Positions 1 through 10,299 of a stretch of DNA of 64,000 bases are shown here, piece by piece. The DNA is from Rathayibacter sp. SD072 (GTDB taxonomy: Bacteria; Actinomycetota; Actinomycetes; Actinomycetales; Microbacteriaceae). The position numbers were made by a program, and so were the translations under genes. How positions within the stretch are numbered: the stretch's first letter is position 1; each line of letters begins with the position of its first letter. The stretch covers positions 49,565-113,564 of the forward strand of contig NZ_JADILJ010000008.1 in NCBI RefSeq assembly GCF_017355185.1, given 5' to 3'. A model generated the notes under the pieces. It saw only the letters and a list, made by a program, of their open reading frames with translations. It was not told the origin of the DNA and searched no databases.

Positions 1-1
1 C

Positions 2-505
2 GAGCTCACGACCGTCGCCACCGAGCACGCGAAGAAGCAGGGCTTCCGCTTCCCCGGTCCCATCGACGTCCGCCTCGCCGAGGACGCCTCGCTCAGCGAC
101 GGCATGGTCGAGGTCGATTCCCGCAGCGTCAAGGGCACCGTCGCCTACACGCCGGTCCTCGACATCGCCGGCCGTCGCCACCCGATCACCAAGTCCCGCA
201 CCGTCATCGGCCGGGGAGCGGACGCCGACATCACCGTCGACGACTCCGGCACCTCCCGCAAGCACGTCGAGATCCTCTGGGACGGCTCCCGCGCCCAGGT
301 GCACGACCTCGGATCGACGAACGGCTCCAAGCTCGACGGCAAGCCCGTGACGCAGGCCGTCCTCTCCCCCGAGCAGACCATCACGATCGGGCGCACGTCG
401 ATCGTGTTCCGCATCGTTCAGGGCGCCGCACCCGCGCGCGCCGACCGCTCGCCGTCCGGTCGCTCCGGACGCGCCTCCGACGGATTCTGGGACGACCGGC
501 TATGA
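2..505 (+). CDS. fhaA: FHA domain protein FhaA (5' end outside window)
   Basis: This is the C-terminal part of FhaA; the reading frame is open from base 2, so the start lies upstream of the window. The first about 35 residues match the end of the DUF3662 domain that precedes the FHA domain in actinobacterial FhaA. The FHA domain begins near fragment residue 55 and shows the phosphothreonine-binding pattern GRG...SRKHVEI...STNGS. FhaA is known to be an adaptor recognising phosphorylated partners of the PknA/PknB wall-synthesis system. The stop overlaps the next start as ATGA, so translation is coupled to fhaB. Full-length size cannot be judged here. Confidence 0.93.
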   Translation, partial: ELTTVATEHAKKQGFRFPGPIDVRLAEDASLSDGMVEVDSRSVKGTVAYTPVLDIAGRRHPITKSRTVIGRGADADITVDDSGTSRKHVEILWDGSRAQVHDLGSTNGSKLDGKPVTQAVLSPEQTITIGRTSIVFRIVQGAAPARADRSPSGRSGRASDGFWDDRL

Positions 506-1095
506 GCGAGCTCACCCTCTTCCTCCTGCGCATCGCGTTCCTCGCGCTGCTGTGGTTCTTCGTGTTCGGCATCGTCTACGCGCTGCGCTCCGACCTGTTC
601 GGGCAGCGGGTGCGCAAGCTCCCGACCGCCGCGCAGGCGGGCACCGACGACGCTCCGTTCGTCACCGCGGCCCAGCCGGTCGTGGCGGCCTCGGCTCCCC
701 CGCAGCAGCCGGCGCCCGTGCAGCAGCAGGCGCCCTCGGCCCGCCGCTCCCGCGAGGCCGCGGCCGAGCGCACCGATTCCGGAGGCGTCGCCACGGTCCA
801 CACGGCGCAGCGCCTCGTCATCACCTCGGGCCCCAAGCGCGGCACCGAGCTCGAGTTGAACGGCGAGCCGCTCACCATCGGCCGCTCCTCCGAGTCGGCC
901 CTCGTGATCCGCGACGACTACACCTCCACGCACCACGCGCGCCTCCTGATCTGGAACGACGAGTGGATGATCCAGGATCTCGACTCCACCAACGGCACGT
1001 TCCTCGACGGCCGCCGCGTGGGCGCGCCGACCAAGGTGCCGCTGAACACCCCCGTCAAGGTCGGCACGACCACCTTCGAACTGCGACGGTCGTAG
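502..1095 (+). CDS. fhaB: FHA domain protein FhaB (FipA)
   Basis: 197 residues. A membrane segment at about residues 4-27 is followed by an Ala/Gln/Pro-rich linker and a C-terminal FHA domain from about 113 to 190, with GRSSES, THHARL and STNGTFLDG as the phosphopeptide-binding loops. FhaB proteins are known kinase-partner adaptors linking PknA/PknB signalling to division and peptidoglycan synthesis. The start overlaps fhaA by 4 bp, and pstP begins 7 bp after the stop, so it sits inside the fhaA-pknA operon. Confidence 0.93.
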   Translation: MSELTLFLLRIAFLALLWFFVFGIVYALRSDLFGQRVRKLPTAAQAGTDDAPFVTAAQPVVAASAPPQQPAPVQQQAPSARRSREAAAERTDSGGVATVHTAQRLVITSGPKRGTELELNGEPLTIGRSSESALVIRDDYTSTHHARLLIWNDEWMIQDLDSTNGTFLDGRRVGAPTKVPLNTPVKVGTTTFELRRS

Positions 1096-1102
1096 GCGAC
1101 CT

Positions 1103-2389
1103 GTGACCCCCACTCCTGACAGCGCCGTCGGCGCGGCGCGCGAGAGCGCCGCCGTGTCGCACGTCGGCCGCATCCGCTCCAACAACCAGGACTCCGGCTA
1201 CGCGGGCCGGCAGCTCTTCGTCGTCGCCGACGGCATGGGCGGGCACGCGGGAGGCGACGTCGCCTCCTCCATCGCGATCAAGCGCATCGCCCAGGCCGAC
1301 CGCACCTACGCGTCGACCTACGAGGCCGAGGACGAGCTCAAGCGCACCCTCCTCGCCGCGAACACCCTCCTCGCCGAGGCCGTGATCGACCGTCCCGAGC
1401 TCACCGGCATGGGCACCACGGTCAGCGCGATCGTGCGCGTCGGCGCCTCCGTCGCGATCGCCCACATCGGCGACTCCCGCATCTACGTGCTGCGCGACGG
1501 CAAGCTCGAGCAGGTCACCACCGACCACACCTTCGTGCAGCGCCTCGTCGACTCCGGTCGCATCACCGAGGAGGAGGCGATGACGCACCCGCGCCGCTCC
1601 GTCCTCATGCGGGTGCTCGGCGACGTCCACACGAACCCCGAGATCGACACGCTCACGCTCGAGACCGAGCCCGGCGACCGCTGGCTGATCTGCTCCGACG
1701 GCCTCTCGGGAGTGGTGCCGCACGACGAGATCCTCAAGGAGCTGTCGCGCAGCGAGACCGCCCAGCAGGTCGCCGACCGCCTGATCCGCGACAGCCTCTC
1801 CCACGGAGCTCCCGACAACGTGACCGTCGTGATCCTCGACGTCCCCGGCGAGAACGACACCGCGCAGGCGCTCGCGCCGACCCCGGAGCCGGTCGTCGTC
1901 GGGTCGGCCGCGGCACCGACGCCGATCAGCACGGACGACTCGCAGAACCGCCTCCGCATCCCCGGCCTGCGCCTGCACACGCGCGCCCCGGCCGCGCAGG
2001 GTCCGACCCACTTCGAGCCGGAATCCGAGGACTACCTCGACGAGCTGATCGAGGAGGACCGCCGACGCCACCTGCGCCGCCGGATCACCTGGCTCGTCGG
2101 CCTCTCGCTCGTCCTGATCGCCGGCTTCCTCGGCGTCCTGCTCGCCTACGACTGGACGCAGTCGCGCTTCTACGTCGGCACCGACGGCGACACCGTGATC
2201 ATCTACCAGGGCATCCAGCAGTCCGTGGGCCCGCTCTCGCTCTCCAGCGTGAAGGAGGACACGGGCATCCCCCTCGACTCCCTCCGCGAGTACGACGTGG
2301 AGCAGCTGGAGCAGACCATCAGCGCCGAGTCCTACGCCGGAGCGGTCGACATCGTCGAGCGCCTGACCGACGCGAACGGAGCACCGTGA
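1103..2389 (+). CDS. pstP: PP2C-family Ser/Thr phosphatase PstP
   Basis: 428 residues, GTG start. The N-terminal PP2C domain (about 10-250) carries the metal-binding motifs DGMGGHAGGD, GMGTT, HIGDSR, CSDGLSG and PDNVT. A charged linker leads to a membrane helix at about 328-348 and a C-terminal extracytoplasmic tail of about 80 residues. PstP is the partner phosphatase that reverses PknA/PknB phosphorylation. The stop overlaps the next GTG by 4 bp (GTGA), coupling it to rodA. Confidence 0.95.
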   Translation: MTPTPDSAVGAARESAAVSHVGRIRSNNQDSGYAGRQLFVVADGMGGHAGGDVASSIAIKRIAQADRTYASTYEAEDELKRTLLAANTLLAEAVIDRPELTGMGTTVSAIVRVGASVAIAHIGDSRIYVLRDGKLEQVTTDHTFVQRLVDSGRITEEEAMTHPRRSVLMRVLGDVHTNPEIDTLTLETEPGDRWLICSDGLSGVVPHDEILKELSRSETAQQVADRLIRDSLSHGAPDNVTVVILDVPGENDTAQALAPTPEPVVVGSAAAPTPISTDDSQNRLRIPGLRLHTRAPAAQGPTHFEPESEDYLDELIEEDRRRHLRRRITWLVGLSLVLIAGFLGVLLAYDWTQSRFYVGTDGDTVIIYQGIQQSVGPLSLSSVKEDTGIPLDSLREYDVEQLEQTISAESYAGAVDIVERLTDANGAP

Positions 2390-3765
2390 CCGCGCCCCCC
2401 GCCCCCGCGGCCGTCGAGCGCCGACGCCCCCGCCTCCACAAGCAGAAGATGCGCAACCTCGAGCTCCTGCTCCTGATCGGCGCCTGCCTGATCGACGCCT
2501 CCGCGATCCTGCTGGTCCAGCTCGGCGCCCTCGGCGCCGTCGACACCACGCTCGTCTCGCTCGGCGCCGGCCTCTCGGCGCTCGTGCTGGTGGTGCACGT
2601 GGTGCTGCGCTTCGCGGCTCCGGAGGCGGACCCGTTCCTCCTCCCCATCGCGACGGTCCTCAACGGCCTCGGCGTCGCCGAGATCTACCGGATCGACATC
2701 GCCGACGGCGCCACCGGCTGGGAGTCGGTCGCGGTGCGCCAGATCATCTGGAGCGGCCTCGCGATCGTCGCGGCCGTCGTGGTGCTCGTCGTCATCCGCA
2801 ACCACCGCATCCTCTTCCGGTACACCTACGTGGCCGGCTTCGCCGCGATCGTGCTGCTCCTGCTGCCTCTGCTGCCGTTCATCGGCCGCGAGGTCAGCGG
2901 CGCGCGCGTCTGGATCGGCATCGGCGACTTCTTCAGCTTCCAGCCCGGTGAGATCGCGAAGATCGCGCTCGCGGTCTTCTTCGCGGGCTACCTGGTGCGC
3001 AACCGCGACTCCCTCTCGATGGTCGGCAGGACGTTCCTCCGGATGCGGTTCCCGCGTCTGCGCGATCTCGGCCCGATCCTCGTGGTCTGGGCCGTCTCGA
3101 TGTCGGTCATCGTCTTCCAGCGCGATCTCGGTACCGCGCTGCTCTACTTCGGCCTGTTCCTCGTGATGCTCTACGTCGCCACGGGCCGCACCAGCTGGGT
3201 GATCATCGGCGTCGGCCTCTTCCTCGGCGGCGCGATCCTCGCGAGCCAGACGCTGGGCTACGTCGGCAACCGCTTCGCGAACTGGCTCGACCCCTTCAAC
3301 CCCGACCGCTACGGCGCCGACCCGGGCGGCAGCTTCCAGCTCGTGCAGGGCCTGTTCGGACTCGCGCACGGCGGCCTGCTGGGCACCGGACTCGGTCAGG
3401 GCATGCCCGACATCACGCCGGTCCCCCAGTCGGACTACATCATCGCGAGCCTCGGCGAGGAGCTCGGCCTCGCCGGTCTCTTCGCGATCTTCGGCCTCTA
3501 CCTGCTGCTCGTCTCGCGCGGCTTCCGCATCGGCTTCGCCGGGCAGGACGACTTCGGCCGCCTGCTGGGCGTCGGCCTCTCGTTCGTCATCGCCCTGCAG
3601 TGCTTCATCGTGATCGGAGGCGTCACCCGGGTGATCCCGCTGACCGGCCTCACGACGCCGTTCCTCGCCGCGGGAGGCTCCTCCCTCGTCGCCAACTGGA
3701 TGATCGTCGCGGTCCTCCTCCGCCTCTCGGACACAGTCCGCAGCCAGCCCCGTCTGGTGGTGTGA
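2386..3765 (+). CDS. rodA: FtsW/RodA/SpoVE-family peptidoglycan glycosyltransferase
   Basis: 459 residues with about ten to twelve hydrophobic helices, typical of SEDS proteins. These polymerise lipid II into glycan strands at the outer face of the membrane together with a class B PBP. Recognisable segments are VWIGIGDFFSFQPGEIAK, FQRDLGTALLYFG and EELGLAGL. It is called RodA rather than FtsW because of its position between pstP and pbpA, the standard actinobacterial arrangement. It overlaps pstP by 4 bp and ends 7 bp before pbpA. Confidence 0.92.
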   Translation: MTAPPAPAAVERRRPRLHKQKMRNLELLLLIGACLIDASAILLVQLGALGAVDTTLVSLGAGLSALVLVVHVVLRFAAPEADPFLLPIATVLNGLGVAEIYRIDIADGATGWESVAVRQIIWSGLAIVAAVVVLVVIRNHRILFRYTYVAGFAAIVLLLLPLLPFIGREVSGARVWIGIGDFFSFQPGEIAKIALAVFFAGYLVRNRDSLSMVGRTFLRMRFPRLRDLGPILVVWAVSMSVIVFQRDLGTALLYFGLFLVMLYVATGRTSWVIIGVGLFLGGAILASQTLGYVGNRFANWLDPFNPDRYGADPGGSFQLVQGLFGLAHGGLLGTGLGQGMPDITPVPQSDYIIASLGEELGLAGLFAIFGLYLLLVSRGFRIGFAGQDDFGRLLGVGLSFVIALQCFIVIGGVTRVIPLTGLTTPFLAAGGSSLVANWMIVAVLLRLSDTVRSQPRLVV

Positions 3766-3772
3766 TCCGTCG

Positions 3773-5227
3773 ATGAACCGTGAACTCAAGCGCGTGAGCA
3801 TCGTCGTCCTGACGATGTTCGTCGCCCTCTTCCTCTCCACGACCACGATCCAGGTGATCCAGGCGGACGCGCTGTCCGAGGACTCGCGCAACACCCGCAC
3901 GCTCTACGAGAGCTTCTCGACCGAGCGCGGAGCGATCCTGGTCGACGGCCAGCCGATCGCCTCCTCCGTGCCGAGCGACGACCTGTACAAGTTCCAGCGC
4001 CAGTACGCGAACGGGCCCCTCTACTCGGGCGTCACGGGCTACTTCACCCTGAACCAGGGGACGACCGGCATCGAGCGCTCGCTCAACGACTACCTCTCCG
4101 GCACCTCGAACTCGCAGTTCTTCGACGAGATCGACAATCTCGTCTCGGGCCAGGACCCCACCGGCGCGTCCGTCGAGCTCTCGATCGACCCGGTCGCGCA
4201 GCAGGCGGCCTTCGACGCGCTCGGCGACTACACCGGCGCGGTCGTCGTGACGGAGCCGGCCACCGGCCGCATCCTCGCGATGGTCTCCAAGCCCACCTTC
4301 GACCCCACCTCCCTCGCGTCGCACGACACGAACGACGTGCTGGCCGCGTACCAGGCGCTGAACGACGACCCGGGCGATCCGTTGATCAACCGCGCCATCG
4401 GCGGCTCGCTGAACCCGCCCGGCTCCGTCTTCAAGCTCGTCGTCGCCTCGGCGGCGCTCGAGTCCGGTCGCTTCACGCCCGACTCGAGCTTCCCGAACCA
4501 GCAGGCGTTCACCCTGCCCGGCACCAGCACCCAGGTCACGAACTCCGGAGGGGGCCTCTGCGGCCCCGGGGACACGGTCACGCTCGCCACCGCGGTGAAG
4601 CTCTCCTGCAACGTGCCGATGGCCGAGATGGGCGTGCAGCTGGGCGCCTCCGCGATCCGCGAGACGGCCGAGAAGTTCGGCTTCGACACCGAGCTCGAGA
4701 TCCCGATGTCGGTCGAGGCCAGCACCTACCCCGCGACGACGGACGACGCGCAGACCGCGCTCACCGCGTTCGGCCAGTACGAGGTGCGCGCCACTCCGCT
4801 GCAGATCGCGATGGTCTCGGCGGCGATCGCGAACGGCGGCGAGGTGATGGAGCCGAGTCTCGTCGACGTCATCCGCTCGCAGGATCTGAGCGTGCTGGAG
4901 CAGTTCGAGGAGAACCCGCTGGGCCGCGCCGTGAGCGAGGAGACGGCGGACGCCGTGAAGGCGATGATGGTCGCCAGCGTCGAGGACGGCGCCGCGACCA
5001 ATGCGACAATAGGTGGCGTCACCGTGGCCGGCAAGACCGGCACAGCCGAGAACGGCGGGGACGACCCCTACACCCTCTGGTTCACCGGATTCGCTCCTGC
5101 GGACGATCCGCAGTACGCCATCACCGTCCTCGTCGAGAACGGCGGAGGACTCGGACAGAACGGGTACGGCAATCTTCTCGCCGCACCCATCGCACAACAG
5201 GTACTAGAGGCGGTGCTGAACAAATGA
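3773..5227 (+). CDS. pbpA: Class B penicillin-binding protein PbpA
   Basis: 484 residues with one N-terminal membrane anchor (about 9-29), a dimerisation region and a C-terminal transpeptidase domain. All three active-site motifs are present: SxxK at Ser218-Lys221 (GSVFK), SxN at 278-280 (SCN) and KTG at 421-423. It cross-links peptidoglycan and should work with the adjacent RodA. The final codons overlap the pknA start as ATGA. Confidence 0.95.
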   Translation: MNRELKRVSIVVLTMFVALFLSTTTIQVIQADALSEDSRNTRTLYESFSTERGAILVDGQPIASSVPSDDLYKFQRQYANGPLYSGVTGYFTLNQGTTGIERSLNDYLSGTSNSQFFDEIDNLVSGQDPTGASVELSIDPVAQQAAFDALGDYTGAVVVTEPATGRILAMVSKPTFDPTSLASHDTNDVLAAYQALNDDPGDPLINRAIGGSLNPPGSVFKLVVASAALESGRFTPDSSFPNQQAFTLPGTSTQVTNSGGGLCGPGDTVTLATAVKLSCNVPMAEMGVQLGASAIRETAEKFGFDTELEIPMSVEASTYPATTDDAQTALTAFGQYEVRATPLQIAMVSAAIANGGEVMEPSLVDVIRSQDLSVLEQFEENPLGRAVSEETADAVKAMMVASVEDGAATNATIGGVTVAGKTGTAENGGDDPYTLWFTGFAPADDPQYAITVLVENGGGLGQNGYGNLLAAPIAQQVLEAVLNK

Positions 5228-7014
5228 GACCCACCACAGGCCTCACCTTCGGGGGACGCTACGAACTGCAGTCCAGGATCGCCATCGGCGGCATGGGCGA
5301 GGTGTGGCAGGCGACGGACCTGGTGATCGGCCGGACCATCGCGATCAAGATCCTGAAGGACGAGTACCTCGGCGATCCGGGCTTCCTCGAGCGCTTCCGC
5401 GCCGAGGCCCGCCACGCCGCGCTCGTCAACCACGAGGGCATCGCCAACGTCTACGACTACGGCGAGGAGGACGGCTCCGCGTACCTCGTCATGGAGCTCG
5501 TGCCCGGCGAGGCCCTCTCGACCGTGCTCGAGCGCGAGCGCGTGCTCTCGACCGACAAGGTCCTCGACATCGTCGCGCAGACCGCGCTCGCGCTGCACGC
5601 GGCCCACGCCGCCGGCCTGGTCCACCGCGACGTGAAGCCGGGCAACCTGCTCATCACGCCCGACGGCCGCGTCAAGATCACCGACTTCGGCATCGCCCGC
5701 ATCGCCGACCAGGTCCCCCTCACCGCGACCGGCCAGGTCATGGGCACGGTCCAGTACCTGTCGCCGGAGCAGGCGAGCGGCCAGCCCGCGTCGCCCGCCA
5801 CCGACATCTACTCGCTGGGGATCGTCGCCTACGAGTGCCTCGCCGGGCGCCGTCCGTTCACGGGCGAGTCGCAGGTCGCCATCGCGATGGCGCAGATCAA
5901 CGACACTCCCCCGGAGCTGCCCGTCACGGTGGCCGAGCCGGTGCGCAACCTCGTCTACTCGTGCATCGCCAAGAAGCCCGCCGATCGTCCGGCCACCGCC
6001 GCGCACCTGGCGCGGGCCGCGCAGGCGCTGCGCACCGGAGACGTCCGCGGTGCGGCCCTCGCGGTCCCCGCCGTCGCGGGCGACCTGCCGACCACGCAGG
6101 CGACCACGGTCCTGCCCTCGGCCGCGGGCGCCACCCAGGCCACCACCGTGCTGCCCTCCAACACGGCGGCCGTCGCCGCCGGCTCGCTCGTCGGCGCCCC
6201 CGAGCTCCTCCAGGACGAGGTCGAGGAGCCGCGCAAGCGCAGCCCGTGGACCTGGCCGCTGATCGCGCTCATCGTGATCCTCGCCATCGTCATCGGCGGC
6301 ACGATCTTCGCGCTGACCACAGGCGACGGCGACCAGGCCGAGCCGACGCCCACCGTCACGCAGACCCAGGCCCCCTCCCCGACACCGACACCCACTCCGA
6401 CGCCGACCCCCACGCAGACCTCGAATCTCGTCCCCATCAACGAGGACGACTTCACGAACCGTCCCTTCGAGGACGTCGAGGCGGAACTCGGCGCGCTGGG
6501 CATGGGCGTCGAACGGGTCGACGGCCCGAACGCCGAGACCAGCGAGCAGGTGGGAACCGTATCGAGCCTCACCCCCACGGCCAACGTCGCGCGGGGCACC
6601 ACGATCCGGGTCTCGGTGTTCCTCGAGGTCGCGACTCCGGATGCTCCGACGGCGGTGCCGACCGTGACTCCGGCCGCGTCGAGCGTCGACGCCGGTGCGA
6701 CGTTCAACGTCACCTGGAGCAACTACAACCAGTGCCCGAGCGGCACCTCGGTCTCCGGCTACCGCGTGACCGCGACCGGCGAGGGCGCCTCCGTCACGAG
6801 CACCAACCCGTCGAACTCCACCACGGCGGCGATCCAGGCCGGGCCCGCCGCCGGCTCGATCGACATCACCTACACGGTGATCTGCGGAGAGACGGAGTCG
6901 GCCGCCTCGCCGACCCTGACGGTCACCGTCGACGCCCCCGCTCCGACTCCGACGCCGACCCCGACCGGATCGAACTCGGCCACCTCGTCGCCCTCCAGCC
7001 CGCCCGAGGAGTAA
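5224..7014 (+). CDS. pknA: Ser/Thr protein kinase (PknA position) with one PASTA-like and one Ig-like domain
   Basis: 596 residues. The N-terminal kinase domain has GGMGEVW, catalytic Lys42 (AIKIL), HRDVKPGN and DFGIAR, so it looks active. A threonine/proline linker precedes a membrane helix at about 341-362 and a TPTPTP spacer. A single PASTA-like unit covers about 404-470. A beta-rich Ig/fibronectin-like domain (about 470-565, with two cysteines) and a low-complexity tail follow. Classical PknA has no PASTA and no such extra domain, so this receptor-like outer part is unusual. It is the last gene of the coupled fhaA operon; a strong hairpin follows. Confidence 0.93.
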   Translation: MRPTTGLTFGGRYELQSRIAIGGMGEVWQATDLVIGRTIAIKILKDEYLGDPGFLERFRAEARHAALVNHEGIANVYDYGEEDGSAYLVMELVPGEALSTVLERERVLSTDKVLDIVAQTALALHAAHAAGLVHRDVKPGNLLITPDGRVKITDFGIARIADQVPLTATGQVMGTVQYLSPEQASGQPASPATDIYSLGIVAYECLAGRRPFTGESQVAIAMAQINDTPPELPVTVAEPVRNLVYSCIAKKPADRPATAAHLARAAQALRTGDVRGAALAVPAVAGDLPTTQATTVLPSAAGATQATTVLPSNTAAVAAGSLVGAPELLQDEVEEPRKRSPWTWPLIALIVILAIVIGGTIFALTTGDGDQAEPTPTVTQTQAPSPTPTPTPTPTPTQTSNLVPINEDDFTNRPFEDVEAELGALGMGVERVDGPNAETSEQVGTVSSLTPTANVARGTTIRVSVFLEVATPDAPTAVPTVTPAASSVDAGATFNVTWSNYNQCPSGTSVSGYRVTATGEGASVTSTNPSNSTTAAIQAGPAAGSIDITYTVICGETESAASPTLTVTVDAPAPTPTPTPTGSNSATSSPSSPPEE

Positions 7015-7033
7015 GCCGCAGGAGCGAGTCCGC

Positions 7034-7067
7034 GACGGGCCCGGAGGAGCGATCCTCCGGGCCCGTC
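7034..7067 (+). terminator. Perfect hairpin between pknA and pknB
   Basis: A perfect 15-bp stem closed by a GCGA (GNRA-type) tetraloop lies 20 bp after the pknA stop. No T-run follows, which is common in high-GC actinobacteria. It should end or attenuate the fhaA-pknA transcript, so pknB would rely on its own promoter. Confidence 0.75.
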
Positions 7068-7110
7068 GTCGTGCCCGACGCGTCCAGCGGGATCACGTCG
7101 GACCCGCGGG

Positions 7111-7116
7111 TACACT
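7111..7116 (+). promoter_or_regulatory. Candidate -10 box for pknB
   Basis: TACACT fits the actinobacterial TANNNT -10 pattern and sits between the pknA terminator and the pknB start. No convincing -35 is visible. Initiation near 7123 would give a leader of about 50 nt to the GTG at 7172. Confidence 0.45.
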
Positions 7117-7171
7117 TGCCGTGGCTCCTGCGGGGGCAGGGCCATACGGGATTCAGGGCGGGAGCGCACGC

Positions 7172-8875
7172 GTGACGGAAGAGGGTCGCCTGATCGCGGG
7201 ACGGTATCAGGTCGGGCCCCGGCTCGGACGCGGCGGCATGTCCGAGGTCTACCTCGGCACCGACACCCGGCTCGGACGCACCGTGGCGATCAAGGAGCTC
7301 AAGCTCTCGCTGTCCTCCGACTCCGCGTTCCGCCTGCGGTTCCGACAGGAGGCCCAGTCCGCCTCGCGCATGTCGCACCCCACCATCGTCCGCGTCTTCG
7401 ACGCCGGCGAGGAGGTCACCGTCGACGAGCAGGGCGCCGAGTCGCGCCGCCCGTTCATCGTGATGGAGCACATCGAGGGACGCCTGCTCAAGGACGTCAT
7501 CGCCGAGGGCCCGGTCGACGTGGACGAGGCCGTCCGCATCACCGAGGGCATCCTCACCGCGCTCGAGTACTCCCACCGCGCCGGTGTGGTCCACCGCGAC
7601 ATCAAGCCCGGCAACATCATGCTGACCCCGTCGGGCCAGGTGAAGGTGATGGACTTCGGCATCGCCCGCGCCGTCTCCGATTCGGCGGCGACCGTCGCCC
7701 AGACGACCGCGATCCTCGGCACCGCCGCCTACTTCTCGCCCGAGCAGGCGAAGGGCGAGCAGGTCGACGCGCGCAGCGACCTCTACTCCGCGGGCATCGT
7801 GCTCTTCGAGCTCCTCACCGGGCGGGCGCCGTTCCGCGGCGACACCCCGGTGGCCGTCGCCTACCAGCACGTCAGCGAGACGCCTCCCGCGCCGAGCTCC
7901 ATCAACCCCGCCGTCAGCCCCGCCCTCGACTCGATCGTGGCCCGGGCGCTGTCGAAGGACCGCTACGAGCGGTTCCAGGGGGCGGCCGAGTTCCGCGACG
8001 ACCTCCGCGACGCCGCGGCCGGCCGCCTCGCCGAGCACCGGCCGATCGACGAGCTCACCACCTCGCTCTTCGCCGCGCGCAGCCAGGGCGGCATGAACGA
8101 CTCCGAGCTCGCGCTGCGTCAGCTCGCCGAGGACAACTCGGCCGTGCGCACGCAGCGCCGCCCGCCGGTCCTCTGGATCTGGTCGTCGATCGTCGTGCTC
8201 GCGGTGATCGTGGCCGCCCTGGTGATCTGGGTGCTCACCCTCCAGCCCACGACCACGCTCCCCTCGCAGTCGCGCGAGGTGCCGACCCTCACGGGCACGA
8301 GCTACGACAGCGCGCAGTCGACACTGACGGCGCTCGATCTCGTCCCGAGTCAGGTCACCGAGTTCAGCGACTCCGTCCCGGAGGGCGAGGTGGTCCGCAC
8401 CGATCCCGGATCCGGCACCATCGTCGCTCCGGACACCGTGATCCGCGTCTACGTCTCGCAGGGCGTCCAGCCCGTCGCCGTTCCGGGCACCGCCGGCACG
8501 AGCCTCGGCGAGGCGATCGCCGCTCTCACCGGGGCGGGCCTCGCGGAGGGGTCGCAGACGCGCCAGAACTCCCCGACGATCGCCGCCGACGTGGTGCTCT
8601 CCACCACTCCGTCGGCGGGCGAGCAGGTCGTCCCCGGCACGCCGGTCGATCTCGTCGTCTCCTCCGGCACGGTCGTCCTGCCCGATCTGGTCGGCCAGTC
8701 GCTCAGCGCGGCTCTGGCGGCCCTCGAGGCCGAGGAGCTGCAGCTCGTCGGCGTCGAGGCGCCCGACGAGTCGTGCGAGTCGGTGCGGGCGAACCCGCCG
8801 ATCATCACGCAGTCGCTCGCCCCCGGCGAGGTGCCGCAGGGCTCCACCGTCGAGCTCGGGTACTGCGCCGGCTGA
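7172..8875 (+). CDS. pknB: PASTA-domain Ser/Thr protein kinase PknB
   Basis: 567 residues from GTG 7172. An in-frame GTG at 7121 would add 17 residues that look non-conserved, and GGGCGGGAG before 7172 can act as a weak ribosome site. The kinase domain shows GGMSEVY, Lys41 (AIKEL), HRDIKPGN and DFGIARA. A membrane helix lies at about 333-356, followed by three extracellular PASTA repeats that are known to bind muropeptides or lipid II. It is the sensor kinase for wall growth and is separated from the pknA operon by a hairpin. Confidence 0.95.
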   Translation: MTEEGRLIAGRYQVGPRLGRGGMSEVYLGTDTRLGRTVAIKELKLSLSSDSAFRLRFRQEAQSASRMSHPTIVRVFDAGEEVTVDEQGAESRRPFIVMEHIEGRLLKDVIAEGPVDVDEAVRITEGILTALEYSHRAGVVHRDIKPGNIMLTPSGQVKVMDFGIARAVSDSAATVAQTTAILGTAAYFSPEQAKGEQVDARSDLYSAGIVLFELLTGRAPFRGDTPVAVAYQHVSETPPAPSSINPAVSPALDSIVARALSKDRYERFQGAAEFRDDLRDAAAGRLAEHRPIDELTTSLFAARSQGGMNDSELALRQLAEDNSAVRTQRRPPVLWIWSSIVVLAVIVAALVIWVLTLQPTTTLPSQSREVPTLTGTSYDSAQSTLTALDLVPSQVTEFSDSVPEGEVVRTDPGSGTIVAPDTVIRVYVSQGVQPVAVPGTAGTSLGEAIAALTGAGLAEGSQTRQNSPTIAADVVLSTTPSAGEQVVPGTPVDLVVSSGTVVLPDLVGQSLSAALAALEAEELQLVGVEAPDESCESVRANPPIITQSLAPGEVPQGSTVELGYCAG

Positions 8876-8889
8876 CGGAGTCGGGCCGA

Positions 8890-8928
8890 CCGAGGAGCAC
8901 GGGGCCGGCCCCGGCCGCCGCTCCTCGG
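8890..8928 (+). terminator. Hairpin after pknB, shared with the convergent araC-type gene
   Basis: A 9-bp outer stem (8890-8898 with 8920-8928) encloses a GC-palindromic centre. It lies between two convergent genes and could stop transcription from both sides. Confidence 0.6.
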
Positions 8929-8997
8929 AGGGGCCGCGACGAGCAGACATTCCGCATCACCCGAGTCGGAGGCGTGCCCAGACGACTGCGCCCGGTC

Positions 8998-9987
8998 TCA
9001 GGCGCGGCGGGCGTCGACCAGCGGCTGCTCGAGGCGGAGCAGGTCGCTCGACGCCGCCGACTCCGCCGCAGGCGAGATCCTGCCCCGGATGTCGCTCGGA
9101 GTGAGCCCTTCGCGGCGCTTCAGAGCCCGGCGCAGATGATCGGCCGAGGAGAACCCGGAGGAGGCCGCGATGGTCTCGAGCGGCACCTCGCGCGGACGAC
9201 GCCGCAGCAGCTCGACCGCACTGGCCACGCGGGCGCGCTCGATCTCGCTCGCGACCGTGGTGCCGGCGTCCTCGAACAGGCGCTGCAGCGAGCGGGTCGA
9301 GACGTTCACCGCGTCGGCCACCGCCTCAGGGGTGCAGCGCGGGGTGCGGTGCGTGCGGTCGATCACGGTCCTCGCCCGCCCCAGGGTCGCGGCCCGGATG
9401 CTCGTCGCACCCGACTGCGCGCCGTGCGAGGCGAGGAACGCGCTCACCAGCAGCTGCTTCACGACGTGGGCGAAGTTCGCGAGCTCGGCCTCGCCGGGGA
9501 CGCCCGTTCCCGACTCCGCCGCGAGCGCGAACGCCGTCGTGAACGCGGCGGCCGCGCGCGTGGTCCGCGCATCGGGATCGAGCGCGTGCACGCCCGAGCT
9601 CGTGTCGAAGCCGTAGCGGCGCATCTCGTCCGCGCGGAGGGAGACCTGCAGCAGGCTCACGGGCGTCGTCGACTCCGTGGTGAAGGTGGTCGTGCCGGGC
9701 TGGTACGAGATCGAGCCCGGACGCAGCAGAGTGGTGCGCTCCGGACCGACCATCCGCACGAAGCCCTCGAGGAGGAACGAGAAGGTGAGCACCGAGGAGT
9801 CATCGGCCCCCCAGGTTCCGCGCAGGACCCGGAGCGGGGAGGAGGTGATCAGGACGACGCTGACGTCCTGGGAGCCGAAGCCCGAGCCCGTGATGCGAGG
9901 CACCGTTCCCGGCTTCACGACGATGCGCGGTCCGAGGCTCTCGAGTTCCCGTATGCCCGTGTACGCCCAGGAGATCTGTTCCACCAT
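8998..9987 (-). CDS. AraC-family transcriptional regulator
   Basis: 329 residues. The ATG at 9987 is preferred because GGGGGC lies just upstream; a longer open frame reaching 10185 has no support. The N-terminal about 200 residues resemble the AraC_binding_2 sensor domain (cupin-like strands, e.g. LLRPGSISYQPG). The C-terminal region from about 225 carries the double helix-turn-helix typical of AraC: AVADAVNVSTRSLQRLFED and IAASSGFSSADHLRRALKR. The effector is unknown. It is isolated between convergent pknB and pabA, and no obvious target operon adjoins it. Confidence 0.88.
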   Translation of the reverse strand: MVEQISWAYTGIRELESLGPRIVVKPGTVPRITGSGFGSQDVSVVLITSSPLRVLRGTWGADDSSVLTFSFLLEGFVRMVGPERTTLLRPGSISYQPGTTTFTTESTTPVSLLQVSLRADEMRRYGFDTSSGVHALDPDARTTRAAAAFTTAFALAAESGTGVPGEAELANFAHVVKQLLVSAFLASHGAQSGATSIRAATLGRARTVIDRTHRTPRCTPEAVADAVNVSTRSLQRLFEDAGTTVASEIERARVASAVELLRRRPREVPLETIAASSGFSSADHLRRALKRREGLTPSDIRGRISPAAESAASSDLLRLEQPLVDARRA

Positions 9988-10299
9988 CTGCGCCCCCGGA
10001 TGTGTCGTTCCGGCAGTCGATCCCCTTGCCGGATGTCCTCCGATTATGCCGGGAAGGACTACCGCATCCTCCGCCGGAGGCCCGTCAAAACACGCCAGCA
10101 GGCCGGTCGACGGAGCCTCGCATCGTGCGGGACGACGCCTGTAGATCCGCGGATCGCTCCCCTCTATCCGACATCCATAGCGCATTTCAGGCGCAATCCG
10201 CTCGGGTCGTGGCGGGCGAACGCGTCCCCACTGTGGGGGGCAATTCGATGACCGGGACCTCGCCGCGCACGTCGCGAACGGACGGGGCGCCGAGGGCTT
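9988..10299. other. Intergenic region upstream of the araC-type gene
   Basis: 312 bp without a gene. It should hold the promoter of the minus-strand regulator, but I see no clear -35/-10 pair, no strong hairpin and no repeat. It also contains the 3' flank of pabA. Confidence 0.4.

Noticed and set aside
7121..7171. Earlier GTG start for pknB
   Set aside because: The added residues are non-conserved, there is no ribosome site, and the -10 box ends only 4 nt before it.
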